Source: an uncultured Prevotellaceae bacterium
GTDB taxonomy: Bacteria; Bacteroidota; Bacteroidia; Bacteroidales; Bacteroidaceae
Reading direction: 5' to 3'
Length of the DNA stretch: 32,581 nucleotides
NCBI GenBank assembly: GCA_946185485.1
Contig: CAMHJQ010000033.1
Span: forward strand, 1-32,581
In this document: positions 31,441 through 32,581 of the stretch, piece by piece
Numbering within the stretch: the stretch's first letter is position 1
Layout of the letters: each line of letters starts with the position of its first letter
The notes under the pieces: model-generated
What the model was told of the DNA's origin: nothing
Databases searched by the model: none
What the model saw: only the letters and a program-made list of their open reading frames with translations
Translations under genes and position numbers: made by a program

Positions 31441-32124
31441 CTACGATTCTTTCTGTTCTTTCAGCTTGTAAGTTCGATTTCTATTTCCTCCACAGGAGAT
31501 AAGTACGCCCTCATCCACCAGTTGATAAAGAAGTACCTTTATTCTAGTGGTGCTGGAACCTAAAAGTTTCACAAGATCTTCTGTTTTTGCTTCACCATTC
31601 CTATGGATGTACTCAATGATTATCGTCCGCTTATCGTCCGCTTTTATCGTCCGCTTATCGTCCGACTTGTCATTATCGTCCATTATCACCTTATCGTCCG
31701 CTTTTATCGTCCGTTCTGTGTGTGCCATTTTACTAGTGTCTATAGTCAATGTTGTGCGGGCAGGAGCGTAAGTGACGTCGTAATCTGGCTGTGTACCGAG
31801 TTCCGAGTTACAGATATCAAATAAATCAGGGATGCCACTACCTGCCCGTTCTCCGAAGTCAAGCAGGCCAAACATCTTCATGATAGTAGCATTTCGTGCA
31901 TCAGAAGTGCCGCCACTCAATGCAGTCTTTAGCCCTGGACGCATATCGCCGGGGTTGGCAAATGACAGCGAATCAGGCCGACGGATGATAACAACACCCT
32001 TTTGACCATAGTAATCAGAGTGGGCCAGCGTGTTGACTATCATCTCGCGCAAAGCCTCTAGCTTCTTGGCATCTATCAACTGAGTGATATTTGTCTTGCG
32101 AGACAATGATACGCTAATAGGCAT
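31441..32124 (-). pseudogene. C-terminal fragment of an AlbA/HATPase_c_4-type (RecG-like) regulator
   Basis: A 227-residue frame without the N-terminal half of its family. Residues about 24-125 match the ATPase-like C-terminal part of 'ATP-binding protein / putative DNA-binding' proteins: LREMIVNTLAHSDYYG, FANPGDMRPGLKTALSGG, TSDARNATIMKMFGLLDFG and ERAGSGIPDLFD. A linker of short repeats (about 140-170, ADDK and DDKRTI words) follows, then a winged-helix end (GEAKTEDLVKLLGSSTTRIK, LVDEGVLI). The usual AlbA domain is missing. The first residues MPISVSLSRKTNI instead continue, after a one-base frameshift, a different upstream protein (see 32125-32330). It is therefore probably the remnant of a deletion that fused two genes. 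Such proteins often sit in restriction or defence loci. Confidence 0.7.
31621..31713 (-). repeat. Minisatellite encoding the ADDK/DDKRTI linker
   Basis: Seven copies of ATCGTCC, mostly within a 10-13 base unit TTATCGTCCGC, lie in this stretch, with irregular spacers. They encode the low-complexity charged linker (TIKADDK, DDKRTIKADDK) before the winged-helix end of the fragment. Unit lengths are not all multiples of 3, but the frame is kept across the block. The number of copies could vary between strains. Confidence 0.7.
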
Positions 32125-32330
32125 CCTGGATGGTAGTCAACCACCAAGACCAAATCCCGTTGTACCTGCTTCAATGCAGGTTCAATAGTCTCAGTAACCA
32201 CAGGAAGAATCTCTTTTTTGATGATGTCTTCTTCCAGTTCACTCACCTACCTCTCCAAATCCTCATTCAGTGAGAGACCTTCATTTCGCAATGTTTCCAT
32301 TGCCTTGTATAAATCGCTAAGTCGTGACAT
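32125..32330 (-). pseudogene. Broken N-terminal fragment of a defence-locus protein
   Basis: On the minus strand, ATG at 32330-32328 opens MSRLSDLYKAMETLRNEGLS, then an in-frame TAG at 32249-32247 stops it after 27 residues. Past the stop the same frame continues VSELEEDIIKKEILPVV, then a stretch ending VLVVDYHPG, after which a one-base shift is needed to join PISVSLSRKTNI in the next frame. The two lesions (nonsense plus frameshift) make it a pseudogene. From memory, proteins starting this way are found near type I restriction-modification genes in Bacteroidetes; this was not verified. It starts 6 bases after the YhcG-like gene stop, so the two were one operon. Confidence 0.7.
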
Positions 32331-32336
32331 AAGCAA

Positions 32337-32581
32337 TTATTGATTGTTTTTAATGAACGAGCAGTATTCTTCAAGAGATTTTCGCATCACCTCTTGCGGT
32401 ATCAGTTTCCGTTGGTATTCAGCCACCATCGTAGGGCTTAGAGAACGGCTCAGTGTGTATTCTACCATACTGCGGTCTGCGGATGGACAGAGGATAATAC
32501 CAATACTTGGATTCTCGTTATCCCGCTTCACATCTCTGTCAAGAGCCTCCAGATACATATCCATCTTGCCAACAAACTCAG
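32337..32581 (-). CDS. YhcG/DUF1016-family PD-(D/E)XK nuclease, C-terminal fragment
   Basis: The frame runs off the right edge of the window. The visible 80 residues read FVGKMDMYLEALDRDVKRDN, then ENPSIGIILCPSADRSMVEY, then TLSRSLSPTMVAEYQRKLIP, and end near SFIKNNQ. This is the conserved C-terminal end of the YhcG (DUF1016) family, a nuclease-fold protein often found with type I restriction-modification and other defence genes. In the family the fragment 'GKMDxYL...LD...ENPSIGxxLC' belongs to the nuclease domain. No stop or shift is seen in the visible part. It is followed after 6 bases by the broken gene at 32330. Confidence 0.85.
   Translation of the reverse strand, partial: EFVGKMDMYLEALDRDVKRDNENPSIGIILCPSADRSMVEYTLSRSLSPTMVAEYQRKLIPQEVMRKSLEEYCSFIKNNQ

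Noticed and set aside
31227..31563. Two short plus-strand open frames as genes
   Set aside because: Their products show no signal, domain or repeat pattern, the frames overlap each other, and one runs into the opposite-strand pseudogene.
31621..31713. Repeat block as a CRISPR array
   Set aside because: Units are only 7-13 bases with no unique spacers of constant length, and the block is coding.

Overview
The window reads as a chromosomal stretch of a Bacteroidetes bacterium, most likely a Prevotella-like member of the Bacteroidales. The evidence is: fimbrillin-type lipoproteins; a giant secreted protein ending in a type IX secretion (T9SS) C-terminal signal; a PorE-like T9SS component; the ExbB / small protein / ExbD / ExbD layout; GIN-domain (DUF2807), DUF6249 and DUF5056 proteins; and several promoters of the Bacteroidetes form TTTG-N19-21-TAnnTTTG. 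No rRNA, tRNA, CRISPR array or intact insertion sequence was seen.

Layout. (1) 1-12549, + strand: the tail of an Mfa1/FimA-like fimbrillin, a fimbrillin-like lipoprotein, a 3433-residue modular T9SS cargo protein and a small lipoprotein, probably one surface-adhesion operon. (2) 12574-14687: a TonB-energising operon, exbB, a 43-residue membrane protein, exbD and a second exbD, behind a good promoter. (3) 14719-17361: a purine permease and a PLP aminotransferase. (4) 17405-21583: a CPA2 antiporter with its own promoter, a PAP2 phosphatase carrying a long predicted beta-barrel tail, and a cupin lipoprotein. (5) 24203-21609, - strand: an RsmF-like rRNA methyltransferase, thyA and folA. (6) 24346-27033: a promoter and a five-gene operon of GIN lipoprotein, DUF6249 membrane protein, PspC protein, ECF sigma factor and DUF5056 protein (probable anti-sigma partner). 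(7) 31044-26999, - strand: topB and the PorE-like lipoprotein. (8) 31045-31440: a non-coding gap with two facing promoters and strong hairpins. (9) 31441-32581, - strand: defence-type remnants, a YhcG/DUF1016 nuclease tail and a broken, probably chimeric gene.

Most interesting signal. Between 23.2 and 28.0 kb three conserved genes carry palindromic insertions that stay in frame. One family (101 and 116 bp) sits in the rsmF-like gene and in the sigma factor gene, in the same orientation and the same reading register, so both add a similar peptide (THPxPLPxRE...SGYSQ...RLSTPL...REG) at an interdomain linker. The antisense orientation is closed in all three frames in both copies. A second, AT-rich family sits in the PorE-like gene, where the host frame is the only open frame of six. 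A third, short word repeat also sits in the rsmF-like gene. These resemble in principle the protein-coding palindromic elements known from Rickettsia, but the sequences are different and I know of no formal description in Bacteroidetes.

How the parts connect: the PorE-like protein is a T9SS component and the giant protein a predicted T9SS client. ExbB/ExbD power TonB-dependent outer-membrane import. The sigma-factor operon looks like an envelope-stress module.
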